Assembly: GCA_023391415.1 (NCBI GenBank)
Contig: JAEWAY010000012.1
Location: 310,001-374,000, forward strand
Direction of reading: 5' to 3'
Length of the DNA stretch: 64,000 nt
DNA from: Bacteroidota bacterium
Lineage (GTDB): Bacteria; Bacteroidota; Bacteroidia; Cytophagales; Cytophagaceae
Below the pieces are notes generated by a model that saw nothing but the letters and a program-made list of their open reading frames with translations, made no database searches and was not told where the DNA came from. The translations under genes were made by a program, and so were the position numbers. This document shows positions 46,799-55,970 of the stretch, in pieces (the first letter of the stretch is position 1; every line of letters begins with the position of its first letter).

Positions 46799-47863
46799 AT
46801 GCAAAATTATAGAGAGGACAATAAGAAAGCTGTTGAAGCGAAGTTGGACGCGCAAAAAATCGCGTTTGGGCCTTTTATGTTCCAGGCGGCGAAATGCCTG
46901 AGGGATTTTGGTATACTAAAAGCGATTCTGGATAGTAAAAGTGAAGGCCTGACTCTTCAGGAAATTAAAGATAAAACGGAGATATCCCTATACGGAATAA
47001 AAGTATTGGTAGAAGCGGGATTAGGTATGGGCTTGTTTTTACTTAACGACAACAAATACAGCATTACCAAAACAGGATATTTCCTCGCCGCCGACGAAAT
47101 GACCCGTGTCAATATGGATTTTATGCACGATATCTGCTATAAAGGCGCCTTTGACCTTGACAACTCCATAAAGCACGGAAAGCCGGTTGGTCTTGAGGTA
47201 TTTGGAGAGTGGAACACCATATACGAAGCTTTGTCTACACTTCCTGAGCAGGCGAAAAAAAGCTGGTTTGACTTTGACCACTTCTATTCCGACAACGCTT
47301 TTGACGAAGTGCTGCCACAAATTTTCAAGTTCAAACCCGCCAGGCTGATGGATATCGGCGCCAATACAGGTAAATGGACGCTCAAATGCCTTGAATACAA
47401 TGATTCTGTAAAAGTCACCATGCTGGATCTGCCCAACCAGCTCAAAATGGCGAAAATCAATATTGAACAAGGAGGTTATCTGGACCGGGTGACGTTTCAT
47501 CCACTCAACATTCTCAATCAAGAGGAAGAGTTTCCCGAAAATCAGGATATCATATGGATGAGTCAGTTTCTGGATTGTTTTTCCAAAGACGAAATCGTCT
47601 CCATCTTAACCCGCGCGGTCAAAGCGCTGGCTCCAAACGGAAGAATCTGCATATTGGAAACATATTGGAACAGGCAAAAATATGAAGCTTCCGCTTTCTG
47701 TCTTCAGCAGACTTCGCTTTATTTTACGTGCATGGCCAATGGCAACAGTCAGATGTATCATTCCGGCGACATGGTCGAATGTCTCAACAAGGCCGGCCTG
47801 AGTCTGGAAGAAGATATCGACAATATCGGCATCAGTCATACCCTGTTTATCTGCAAAAAATAA
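46799..47863 (+). CDS. SAM-dependent O-methyltransferase-like protein
   Basis: 354 residues from ATG at 46799 (an in-frame TTG lies six bases upstream). The N-terminal winged-helix-like dimerisation region (FGILKAILDSKSEGLTLQEI) and the class I SAM site (LMDIGANTGKWTL near residue 190, with MLDLPNQL as the acidic loop) resemble plant-type O-methyltransferases. It is divergent from block A across 249 bases and could methylate the aryl ring hydroxyl or a phenolic intermediate; target unproven. Confidence 0.85.
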   Translation: MQNYREDNKKAVEAKLDAQKIAFGPFMFQAAKCLRDFGILKAILDSKSEGLTLQEIKDKTEISLYGIKVLVEAGLGMGLFLLNDNKYSITKTGYFLAADEMTRVNMDFMHDICYKGAFDLDNSIKHGKPVGLEVFGEWNTIYEALSTLPEQAKKSWFDFDHFYSDNAFDEVLPQIFKFKPARLMDIGANTGKWTLKCLEYNDSVKVTMLDLPNQLKMAKINIEQGGYLDRVTFHPLNILNQEEEFPENQDIIWMSQFLDCFSKDEIVSILTRAVKALAPNGRICILETYWNRQKYEASAFCLQQTSLYFTCMANGNSQMYHSGDMVECLNKAGLSLEEDIDNIGISHTLFICKK

Positions 47864-47927
47864 TCTGATTCCGCCGCCGCCAAACTCTTGTCGGAACAGA
47901 ATAAGAATAACCAATCACGTTGATAGT

Positions 47928-50477
47928 ATGGCGAAGCCCATCAATTCTCGACGCGCGTCACTTCAACGAAACACCGGTCTGGAACCCTATCGGTTTTCAG
48001 ATCGGTGTTTTTTTTCACGGTTTTTAAGTCGCTCGCCTCAAAGTTTTCTTCTTGTCCTATTCGCTCTGATCACCTTCACGGGAAGAAGCCAAACCCTTGT
48101 AAAAGGCAAAATTATAGACGCCGAATCCGGAGAAGCGATACCCTACGCCCAGGCTGGCGTCCGAATGACTTCCCTGTATACCAACGCCGATATTTCCGGA
48201 AATTTCCGTCTTTTCATTCCCGAGGACTATGATTCCATCACCTTTTTTAGCTATGGTTATCGCGAACAGACCATACCCATTGTCAAAGATTCGGTATTCG
48301 AACTACTCATAACACTCGAACCGGATATTATCCAAAGCGAAGCGATCGTCATATACAAAGATGAACCGGAAGTACGCCTGGTAAAAAGGCTGCTGAAGAA
48401 AAAAACGGAATACCAGCAGGAACAATTGGACGCCTATGAATACGAATTGTATGAAAAAATAAAAATAGGCGACAAAGATTATGAAAAGATCGCTTCGCGA
48501 TGGTATGTTCCAAAAACTTTCTCTTTTTTCTTTGAAAACGTCGATACACTGCCTGAAGCGACTTACCTGCCTCTTTTTATCATTGAAAACGTTAAGAATT
48601 ACTGGTATAGAAAAAAACCCCGGACTGAGAAGGAAGAAATATCGGGCGCCCGCGTATCCGGAATCGAAAATCAAAGCCTCACCAGAATTTTCAGCGACCG
48701 GACGCTCTCCATGTACGTCTACGACAACTACCTCAACGTATTCAACAAGAACTTTATAAGTCCACTGGCGGACAATTGTCTGAGCTTTTATCAATATGAA
48801 ATAGAAGACACCATCCATACCGATGCGCTCCGTTATATACGACTTTCGTTCCGCCCCCGGCACAAACAGGAGATGACGGTCACCGGGGTATTGACAATCA
48901 TCGACTCCCTGTATTCAGTCCATACTATGGAAGGACGCGTCTCGGACAATGTCAACATCAACTTTATCGAAGAACTAAGTTTTTATCAGCGATATGAACT
49001 GAAGGAAAATAAAGCGTTGATGAAAATCGCCGAACGGTTCGCCATCCATGGGTCAATCACTATGCCTTTACTCGGCCGGAGAAATTTTTTCGGCACCAAA
49101 GAACTGACATATAAAAATATCATTCTTGATACTCTCAGAGAACAAGCTTTTTATTCCCGCGACGATCCTTACGAGTTTCAAACCAGAGCTTTTAGCAGCG
49201 ACACCTCGGGGTGGCCGGACCTAAGGCATATTCCGCTCCGACAAAATGACTACAACCTGTATCGGAATACAGATTCTGTGAAACGGCATCCGCTATTCAA
49301 AAATATGCTCATACTCTTTACAGGTTATAAAAGAGTCGGTGGCTGGCAGATAGGCCCGTACTTTAACCTGTATTCCTACAATCCGGTGGAACGCGGACGT
49401 TTCCAACTTGGCTTACGATCAACTCCGTTCTGGAAGCCCAACCTGCAGATTACTTCATACCTGGCTTATGGTACCGGTGACCAGCAGTTGAAGTATCAGG
49501 TCGGGACGCAATATTTTTTCAAAAAATCGCCCAGACATCTTGTGGGAGCACTTGTCAAATACGATGTCGAGCAATTGACCTGGACCCAAAACTATTACCG
49601 GACACGGGAAACCATCCTTTCAACTCTTTTTAAGATCAGCGCCAGCAACAAGGTGATCATGAACAATGAAGTACGATTGCATTATGGCCGGGAATGGCAG
49701 GAAGGACTAATGCAGACGATACAGTTCCGGCGAAACGAGACGCGACCTCTGAGAGACTTGCAGTTTGAACGACTGGCGTCCGACAACCAGGTGGTGTCGC
49801 TGTCATCCATCACCTCTTCCGAGCTGGCGCTCATCACACACTGGGGGATAGGAGAAAAATACATATTGGGCGACTATAACCGGATCAGTCTGGGTTCGCT
49901 CTATCCCATTTTTGACCTGATATTATCCAAAAGTTTTTCGGATTTTCTTGGAGGCGAATACAGTTATTATCGCGGGATTCTGAGCATGCGACAACGTCTG
50001 AAAACCGGGCGCTGGGGCTATACCCGGTATCGGCTGGAAGTCGGAAAAATATGGGGAGACGCGCCTTATCCGCTTCTGGAACTGCATAATGGCAACCAGA
50101 CGTTTTTTTACGACGACCTGTCGTACAATACGATGAACTTTCTGGAATTCGCGAGCGACCAGTACGCCAGCCTATTCATAACGCACTTTTTTGACGGCTA
50201 TATATTCAACAAAGTTCCTCTGCTAAGAGCGTTGAAACTAAGGGAAGTCGTTTCCGGAAGAATCCTTACCGGCAGTCTCCGGGAATCTCATCAGGATATT
50301 CTCCTGTTTCCCGCCAACCTATACTCGCTAAACGCCAAACCCTACGCGGAGGCAGGGTTTGGCGTCGACAATATACTGAAAGTAATCCGTATCGACTTTC
50401 TTTGGCGCCTGAGCTATCTGAACCATCCTGATATCGACCGGTTCAAAATCATGGGCAGCCTGCATATCAACTTTTAG
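47928..50477 (+). CDS. DUF5686 outer-membrane-associated protein with carboxypeptidase-like regulatory domain
   Basis: 849 residues as the open frame stands. Signal-peptide-like segment at about 37-54 (SFLLVLFALITFTGRSQ), then a CarboxypepD_reg-like beta-sandwich (about 55-135: VKGKIIDAESGEAIPYAQAG), then DUF5686 (about 145-849), with many beta-strand repeats expected to form an outer-membrane barrel. Such proteins are common in Bacteroidota. The first 30 codons overlap a strong hairpin terminator (47969-48015), so the true start is uncertain; see the finding on this. The stop overlaps that of the convergent gene at 50474. Confidence 0.75.
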   Translation: MAKPINSRRASLQRNTGLEPYRFSDRCFFSRFLSRSPQSFLLVLFALITFTGRSQTLVKGKIIDAESGEAIPYAQAGVRMTSLYTNADISGNFRLFIPEDYDSITFFSYGYREQTIPIVKDSVFELLITLEPDIIQSEAIVIYKDEPEVRLVKRLLKKKTEYQQEQLDAYEYELYEKIKIGDKDYEKIASRWYVPKTFSFFFENVDTLPEATYLPLFIIENVKNYWYRKKPRTEKEEISGARVSGIENQSLTRIFSDRTLSMYVYDNYLNVFNKNFISPLADNCLSFYQYEIEDTIHTDALRYIRLSFRPRHKQEMTVTGVLTIIDSLYSVHTMEGRVSDNVNINFIEELSFYQRYELKENKALMKIAERFAIHGSITMPLLGRRNFFGTKELTYKNIILDTLREQAFYSRDDPYEFQTRAFSSDTSGWPDLRHIPLRQNDYNLYRNTDSVKRHPLFKNMLILFTGYKRVGGWQIGPYFNLYSYNPVERGRFQLGLRSTPFWKPNLQITSYLAYGTGDQQLKYQVGTQYFFKKSPRHLVGALVKYDVEQLTWTQNYYRTRETILSTLFKISASNKVIMNNEVRLHYGREWQEGLMQTIQFRRNETRPLRDLQFERLASDNQVVSLSSITSSELALITHWGIGEKYILGDYNRISLGSLYPIFDLILSKSFSDFLGGEYSYYRGILSMRQRLKTGRWGYTRYRLEVGKIWGDAPYPLLELHNGNQTFFYDDLSYNTMNFLEFASDQYASLFITHFFDGYIFNKVPLLRALKLREVVSGRILTGSLRESHQDILLFPANLYSLNAKPYAEAGFGVDNILKVIRIDFLWRLSYLNHPDIDRFKIMGSLHINF
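47969..48015 (+). terminator. Strong intrinsic terminator, overlapping the 5' end of the DUF5686 frame
   Basis: Stem 47969-47981 with 47998-48010 (13 bp, one G-U), an inner AACC/GGTT pair, then eight T (48008-48015). It lies 106 bases after the methyltransferase stop and looks like its terminator. Confidence 0.75.
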
Positions 50478-51115
50478 TTATTCTCCTTGAGCCATTTTTT
50501 AAAATTGTCCTTACTTTGAAGAAGTACATCGTAATAGCTCTTCGCCCAATAGTTTCTGATGCCAAATCCACCAGCACGACCACTCAGTCTCTTGCTCAAC
50601 AAAACCTTTTTGGTAGCTATATCGAACAAGACCACATAGTAGGAACCAGTTTCCCTTGGCTTATCCAGACTTTCCGCGATAAACACCAGCCCATTGCCTT
50701 TTTGTTCGCCAACCGGATACTCGGCGATGATCGAAGCCACCTTTTCCTCATTCAGATGATTTCTGTCATTATCGGACAAAGAAACCAATTTAGCGGTACT
50801 TGTCTGCTGATTGCGTTTGTCGACCACATCCAGGAAATAATGGACGTTTTTCTTTCTGAAAGCGCTGGCCACGTCATATTTCTTCGCTTCAGTAATAAAA
50901 AGCTGGTTCCAGGCTGGAAAATATTTATCCCTGATCTCGGACTCGGACTTACCGCCAGCCTCTCCTACCTGATAAAAATCTCCAATCAGCTTTACCTGAG
51001 AATAGTCGATGCCATACCAGGTAATCTCATCGGCCAGAAGAGCTTCCTTCGCGGATTGCGCCATCAGATTCGCCGCGAAAACTATGGATGAAACAATTAG
51101 CCAAAACTTTTTCAT
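50474..51115 (-). CDS. Small secreted protein of unknown function
   Basis: 213 residues with a signal peptide (MKKFWLIVSSIVFAANLMAQS). Mostly alpha/beta mixture with charged and aromatic residues; no motif recognised. It lies inside the pigment region between DUF5686 (convergent, stop codons overlap) and the CoA ligase gene. Its link to flexirubin is only positional. Confidence 0.7.
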   Translation of the reverse strand: MKKFWLIVSSIVFAANLMAQSAKEALLADEITWYGIDYSQVKLIGDFYQVGEAGGKSESEIRDKYFPAWNQLFITEAKKYDVASAFRKKNVHYFLDVVDKRNQQTSTAKLVSLSDNDRNHLNEEKVASIIAEYPVGEQKGNGLVFIAESLDKPRETGSYYVVLFDIATKKVLLSKRLSGRAGGFGIRNYWAKSYYDVLLQSKDNFKKWLKENN

Positions 51116-51213
51116 AGTCTGTTCAATTTTAGATTTAAACCTGTTGTTTTAAATAATATACCTAAAGTTTACAATATTTTAGAAAAAAACCACAAACCTG
51201 ACTCGATAATTCT

Positions 51214-52533
51214 TTAGCTCCGATGATCAAAAAACTTGACAGCCTTGCGGCTCATCTCCGGAAACTGGAGCGTCCGGATTTCATCGGGCGTACAAAACTG
51301 TACTCCCGGAGCGACACGGAGTTTCGCTCTGAAATGATCCTTGATATGCTTTTCAAACTTCTCGGAAGCCTCTTTCACACCCACTTTGATCAGAATTTCA
51401 TCCGTACCGATCTCATTGGAAAAAACCTCTACCACATAATTGATTACCCCCGGAGTATTGTCCAGAATATCATAGAGAGCGGGCGGATAAAGAGTGGTTC
51501 CCCTATACTTGATCATTTGCTTTTTGCGTCCAATGATCGGCCCGAGCCGCATCGTATTTCTGCCACACGCGCAGGGCCCATAATCCGGCGCGCATATGTC
51601 GCCGGTTTTGAAACGCAGCAAAGGCATGCCTTCCAGTCCGAGAGTGGTAATAGTAAGCTCGCCAGGCATACCAGGCTCCACCGGTTGATCATTATCGTCC
51701 AGAAACTCCGTGATAATAAGCTCCGGCTGATGATGTCCTCCCCGACCGGCCTGACATTCCGTAAAAGCCGATACCATTTCCGTAGAAGCATAGGTGGAAA
51801 ACAGCGCGATCGGCCAGCGATCGGTAATTTTTTTGCCCAGCGTATTGAGTGAAAAATCGGGATTCCGGATTGACTCTCCGATACAAATCGCCTTTTTTAT
51901 CGTAGAGTTTCGGTAATCAATCCCGTTTTTTTCAGCGTAATCAATCATCGCCAGCAAAAAGGATGGTACAGCGATTAAAGCGGTTGAACGAACCTTGAAG
52001 ATTGTATCCCATTGAAGTTCAGGAATACCTGGTCCTACCCGCACAATTCCTGATCGCGACTTCCTGGCACCCAGGAAGTAAGCCATACCAGCCATAAAAC
52101 GCCGGTCGAGCGTCGTCGTGAGTTGGTACAGTTCATGGACTCCCGGCTCCTGGGTACACCGCAAAGAAAGATATTCGTTATAGGCGAGACGGTCCAAATC
52201 CTTATCCGTAAGCGGAAAAATGACCGGATCTCCCAACGTGCCCGACGTAGTCACATAATCAATAATCTTTTCCCTGCCTACGCATATGAACTGATCATTG
52301 GCCCGCTGAATCGCGTCCTTGGTCGTAACCGGAATACGCGTCAAATCCTCCAGGCTGGCAATAGTAGTTATATCGATCGCGCGCTCCTGAAACAACCGCT
52401 TGTAATAGATTGAATTTTGATTCAGAAAACGCAGCAATTCGGCAAGTTTCTTTTCCTGAAAAGCCTTTATGTCCGCGGGAAGCGCGTACTCCATATTCAT
52501 ACGCGCTTCCCGTTCCCCATCATGCAAACTCAT
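51214..52533 (-). CDS. PaaK-like phenylacetate/coumarate-CoA ligase family protein
   Basis: 439 residues. AMP-binding motif YVTTSGTLGDPVIFP, the STEMVS motif, RFKTGDICAPDYGPCACGR and YRGTTLYPPALYDIL fit phenylacetate-CoA ligase-type adenylating enzymes. In flexirubin loci this enzyme is the expected activator of p-coumarate produced by the ammonia-lyase, either as CoA ester or directly onto ACP. Translationally coupled to the holo-ACP synthase (ATGA overlap), which would supply holo-ACP. Confidence 0.88.
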   Translation of the reverse strand: MSLHDGEREARMNMEYALPADIKAFQEKKLAELLRFLNQNSIYYKRLFQERAIDITTIASLEDLTRIPVTTKDAIQRANDQFICVGREKIIDYVTTSGTLGDPVIFPLTDKDLDRLAYNEYLSLRCTQEPGVHELYQLTTTLDRRFMAGMAYFLGARKSRSGIVRVGPGIPELQWDTIFKVRSTALIAVPSFLLAMIDYAEKNGIDYRNSTIKKAICIGESIRNPDFSLNTLGKKITDRWPIALFSTYASTEMVSAFTECQAGRGGHHQPELIITEFLDDNDQPVEPGMPGELTITTLGLEGMPLLRFKTGDICAPDYGPCACGRNTMRLGPIIGRKKQMIKYRGTTLYPPALYDILDNTPGVINYVVEVFSNEIGTDEILIKVGVKEASEKFEKHIKDHFRAKLRVAPGVQFCTPDEIRTLQFPEMSRKAVKFFDHRS

Positions 52534-52913
52534 ATGGTTTCTTTTTCTAAAAGTACTGTCGCTATAGCCATAGACTTCAAATGACTCATAGACAAATGGA
52601 TCTTCATTATATTGTTTTGTTTCAGAAAATCACTCACGGCTCCGTACGCTTTGATCATTGGTTTGCCCATCTCGTCGCTGACCACTTCGATGTTTCTGAA
52701 ACTCATTTCGCCCCTGCATCCTGTACCCATCGCCTTAAACATGGCTTCCTTGGCGGCGAAACGCGCCGCGTAGCGTTCCATCCGGTTTTTACTTCCGCCG
52801 CAATACGCGACTTCCGATTCCGTAAAGACCCTATCGCGAAAGGCGTCACCTTTATTGATATAACGTTCAATACGTTCTACCTCGATAATATCCGTACCTA
52901 TGCCAAAAATCAC
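52530..52913 (-). CDS. acpS: Holo-ACP synthase
   Basis: 127 residues from the GTG at 52913, chosen because IFGIGTDIIEVERIE then starts the protein exactly as AcpS does and the upstream gene ends five bases earlier; a longer frame would add 23 unrelated residues. Metal site Asp in GTDIIEVERI and Glu in RFAAKEAMFKA. Transfers the phosphopantetheine arm to the serines of the ACPs in this locus. Its position between the C45 protein and the CoA ligase supports a pathway-dedicated copy. Confidence 0.92.
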   Translation of the reverse strand: MIFGIGTDIIEVERIERYINKGDAFRDRVFTESEVAYCGGSKNRMERYAARFAAKEAMFKAMGTGCRGEMSFRNIEVVSDEMGKPMIKAYGAVSDFLKQNNIMKIHLSMSHLKSMAIATVLLEKETI

Positions 52914-52918
52914 TGTCG

Positions 52919-54586
52919 TCAGTTTATGGATAATTTTACTTTCTCCCGTTTTTTTACAATACCCAATGAATCCGCCATCCATGGAATGGATTTATCAAGG
53001 GCGGCTTCATAGTGTTTTTCCGCTTCCTCATAACGTTTTTGAGAGCGGTAATAATCACCCGCCAATTCATACGACAGGTAATATTCCGGATTGGAACGAA
53101 TAACCAGCTCCGCCAGGGTGTCGTTGACCTCTCCCGATCGAATCACCCGCTCAAGCGTGGTTTTTGCCGATCGGAAAACCAGATAGTTTTTAAACGTATC
53201 GGTCCGGACGAACGGATCTTCGCCGATGGTCAACGAATCCACTTTGATTTCTCCGGCCGAGGGTTCATCCGCCGCTTTGGCGAATACAGCGTCCAGATCA
53301 TAGCACACATATTCGCCCAATTGCCAGGGAGCCGTCGATACCCATACCAGACGCTCCTCGGGCTTAAAGATAATACTATGGTGCCCCTGCAACTGATTGA
53401 GCGCCCGTTCATTTCCCAGACCTATATCTTCTCCATCCGCTCCCTTCCGGTCTCGTAATATTTCAGCGACCCTCTCCGGGTTCAGCCTTCCGGAAGCGGA
53501 TACCAGATCCTCGATCCGCCGGTAACGGTAAAGCGTACTGGTCTCGTTTCTGTGCTTCACATTGGTTTCCATATCCTTCAGAGAGGCGCTCTGATAGTGA
53601 TTGGCGCAATAGACAAAGGTCGTATCCGGATCGTAGATGGCTGTCTCCTCGACGGTTTTTTCAATCACCACCGCTTTGCCATCGCGAGCCGAACCTACCA
53701 GAAAGGATTGTCCGACAAAAGTCTTCCTCTTATTTATAATCTCGTAAGCTTCCTCAATCGTGGCCGCGTACTGCAATACCTCTCTGGCGACGATGGAAAT
53801 AGGCGTAGCGGTGCTGAGAGGCATTGGTCCGCTGGCGGCGTTGATCGTCACGGTGAGTCCGGCCTCGTTCATTCCCGACACAGCTCCGATCATCCCTCCC
53901 CAGGTTACCATCATAAACTTGCGACCCCGATCCGGATTGATAAACGCGACAATCTTCTCTTCGGCGAATTTGTCTCCGACGAAAAAATCAAAGTTACGTC
54001 CGATAATCATGGATGAGTCAGTCTTTTCATCACCCCAACTAGCAAACGAGGTACAACCAACCATATGAAGTTCCTGAAGAAAATGACCTATGTCATGCGC
54101 CGCGTGGTAGTTGAGCATACGGTAAAACCCCGGACCTATAAAAGAAAACTCATTTGAGGCGGAACGCGACACTCCATAAATCTCCTTCATGTACTCTTCC
54201 GGAATATTTTCATCCAGATCGCGATTAAACCAGGCTACAAAATATTTGAGAAAATTGACATATATCCGAGATGGGATCATTTCGGCGATCTTCTCGACAA
54301 AGTGCCGCTCCTGATTGACAACGAGCTCTTGACTCAGCTTTCCATTGATAACTCCTCTCTCAAACGCGTCTCCTTCTACATACAGCTCATACAAGCCCGA
54401 TTCACTAGCGCGCAACCAATTGTTTCCATAGACATAAAAGCCTTCGGAAGGTTCTTGCACGATAACTTTTTCATAGAAAGCTTCGTCGACAGCGGGAACG
54501 GGTACTCGTATAGAGTAAAAGAAATAAACCGCGAACAAGCACGCCAAAGCGGCTATTCCAATAAATATTTTATATCGCTTTTTCAT
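52919..54586 (-). CDS. C45-family self-processing hydrolase/acyltransferase with C-terminal TPR
   Basis: About 555 residues from ATG at 54586; a longer frame is less likely. A membrane anchor at 7-24, then a C45 (isopenicillin-N acyltransferase-like) domain. The predicted cleavage that frees the nucleophile is at Gly177-Cys178 (HMVGCTSFASWG), with the conserved ASWG/GRNFD and GMNEAGLTVTINA motifs. The last about 80 residues (YRSQKRYEEAEKHYEAALDK) look like tetratricopeptide repeats. First gene of block C with AcpS and the CoA ligase. It may form or cleave an ester or amide of the pigment. Confidence 0.85.
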   Translation of the reverse strand: MKKRYKIFIGIAALACLFAVYFFYSIRVPVPAVDEAFYEKVIVQEPSEGFYVYGNNWLRASESGLYELYVEGDAFERGVINGKLSQELVVNQERHFVEKIAEMIPSRIYVNFLKYFVAWFNRDLDENIPEEYMKEIYGVSRSASNEFSFIGPGFYRMLNYHAAHDIGHFLQELHMVGCTSFASWGDEKTDSSMIIGRNFDFFVGDKFAEEKIVAFINPDRGRKFMMVTWGGMIGAVSGMNEAGLTVTINAASGPMPLSTATPISIVAREVLQYAATIEEAYEIINKRKTFVGQSFLVGSARDGKAVVIEKTVEETAIYDPDTTFVYCANHYQSASLKDMETNVKHRNETSTLYRYRRIEDLVSASGRLNPERVAEILRDRKGADGEDIGLGNERALNQLQGHHSIIFKPEERLVWVSTAPWQLGEYVCYDLDAVFAKAADEPSAGEIKVDSLTIGEDPFVRTDTFKNYLVFRSAKTTLERVIRSGEVNDTLAELVIRSNPEYYLSYELAGDYYRSQKRYEEAEKHYEAALDKSIPWMADSLGIVKKREKVKLSIN

Positions 54587-54707
54587 ATGGACATGAAATA
54601 CAAAGTTAAAAAACATCTTTTATTGTGGCTCATCATCGACAAAAAGTTACGCGCCGCGATTGATAATATTCTTTACACGGGGTATATTCGATGTTTTTAA
54701 AAGCGCT

Positions 54708-55814
54708 ATGGAAACCAGTAAATTATATGAAGTCGCCTTGGGACTTTTTCCCGGAATTGGCGGTGGTCTTACCAAATTACTTGTCAGTTATTGCGGCTCT
54801 GCCGAAAAAGTCTTCACGACTTCCAAGGGAAAGTTAAAAAAGATTCCGGGAATCGGAGATAAACTGGCCGAAACAATCACCAACAATCATCATCTGCTGT
54901 ACGAAGCGGAAAAGCAGTTGAGACTGGCGGAACAGACCGGCACAGGGGTATGCTTTTATACAGACAAAGAATACCCTGAAAGGCTGAAAAACATCAACGA
55001 CGCGCCGGCCCTGCTCTACTACAGGGGCGACATTCCGCTCAATCCTTCACGTTCGGTCGCCATCGTAGGCACCCGCGCCGCGTCCGAGTATGGTAAAAAA
55101 TGCGTGGAGCAAATCATTGAGCAACTCACGCCTTATCAACCCGCCATTGTCAGCGGCCTGGCATATGGTATCGACATCGCCGCGCATAAATCGGCTATTC
55201 GCAACAATTTACCTACCATTGGTTGCATGGCTACCGGGCCGGATATCATTTATCCGGCCGTTCATAAAAATATAGCTTTGACCATGGAGGCGAACGGAGG
55301 CGTTCTTACAGAGTTTCCATTTGGCAAAAAAGCGGTACCCGCCGCTTTTCCCGCCCGCAACAGGATTATCGCCGCGCTTTGCGACGTACTGATCGTGGTG
55401 GAGGCCGCCCGAAAAGGTGGCGCGCTGATTACGGCGGAAATGGCCAACGACTATCACAGGGAAGTGTTCGCCCTACCCGGAAATATCGACGAAAAATACT
55501 CCGAAGGATGCAACCGGCTGATACAACGACACAAAGCGCATATATTCACAGATATCAAAGCGCTCGAGGAACTCATGAACTGGTCCTTGTCCAATAACAA
55601 AAAAATGGATCGCGGCTCTCCGGTAACCGCTATCAGTCTCCATGAAAGGGAAATGCCCATATATACCCTGCTGTCGGATAATTCGACATTGCAAATCGAC
55701 GAACTTAGCTGGAGGAGCAACATCCCGATATCGACCCTGGCTTCCATATTGCTTGAAATGGAATTTAAAGGGATTCTCAAGAGTATGCCTGGCAACCGCT
55801 ATAAGCTTTCCTAG
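54708..55814 (+). CDS. dprA: DNA-processing protein DprA
   Basis: 368 residues from ATG at 54708. N-terminal helix-hairpin-helix (KKIPGIGDKLAETITNN), the Rossmann-like core with GTRAASEYGKKC, SGLAYGIDIAAHKSAI and LPGNIDEKYSEGCNRLIQ, and a C-terminal winged helix (about 305-368). It loads RecA on incoming single-stranded DNA in natural transformation. Diverges from the C45 gene across 121 bases. Confidence 0.95.
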   Translation: METSKLYEVALGLFPGIGGGLTKLLVSYCGSAEKVFTTSKGKLKKIPGIGDKLAETITNNHHLLYEAEKQLRLAEQTGTGVCFYTDKEYPERLKNINDAPALLYYRGDIPLNPSRSVAIVGTRAASEYGKKCVEQIIEQLTPYQPAIVSGLAYGIDIAAHKSAIRNNLPTIGCMATGPDIIYPAVHKNIALTMEANGGVLTEFPFGKKAVPAAFPARNRIIAALCDVLIVVEAARKGGALITAEMANDYHREVFALPGNIDEKYSEGCNRLIQRHKAHIFTDIKALEELMNWSLSNNKKMDRGSPVTAISLHEREMPIYTLLSDNSTLQIDELSWRSNIPISTLASILLEMEFKGILKSMPGNRYKLS

Positions 55815-55970
55815 AAAATATACAATTTTACAACATATAAGATTTTAGAAAATAGCAGGTTAACCGATAAGCGCGGATTATTTTCCGCTTCCGGAAACCT
55901 CTCGGAAACAATCCTATGTTGATTAAAAAAACGTCGGGATAATCCCGGCCGGGTATAAAAAGAGAAAACT

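Larger units (their letters stand above)
21761..54586. other. Flexirubin-type pigment (aryl polyene-dialkylresorcinol) biosynthetic locus
   Basis: The combination of DarA, DarB, an aromatic ammonia-lyase, PaaK-like CoA ligase, several ketosynthases, two ACPs, holo-ACP synthase, ketoreductase, hotdog dehydratases, MMPL transporter fusion, LolA-like carrier and FAD oxidoreductase is the gene content of flexirubin loci in Bacteroidota. Block A runs 46549-40906, block B 40646-21761 and block C 54586-51214, all on the minus strand. The methyltransferase and DUF5686 genes between them are on the plus strand. Product identity is inferred from gene content. Confidence 0.9.

Noticed and set aside
55868..55890. 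Hairpin after dprA
   Set aside because: Stem AAGCG(C)GGA/TCCGCTT is short with a bulge and lacks a U tail; not strong enough to call a terminator.
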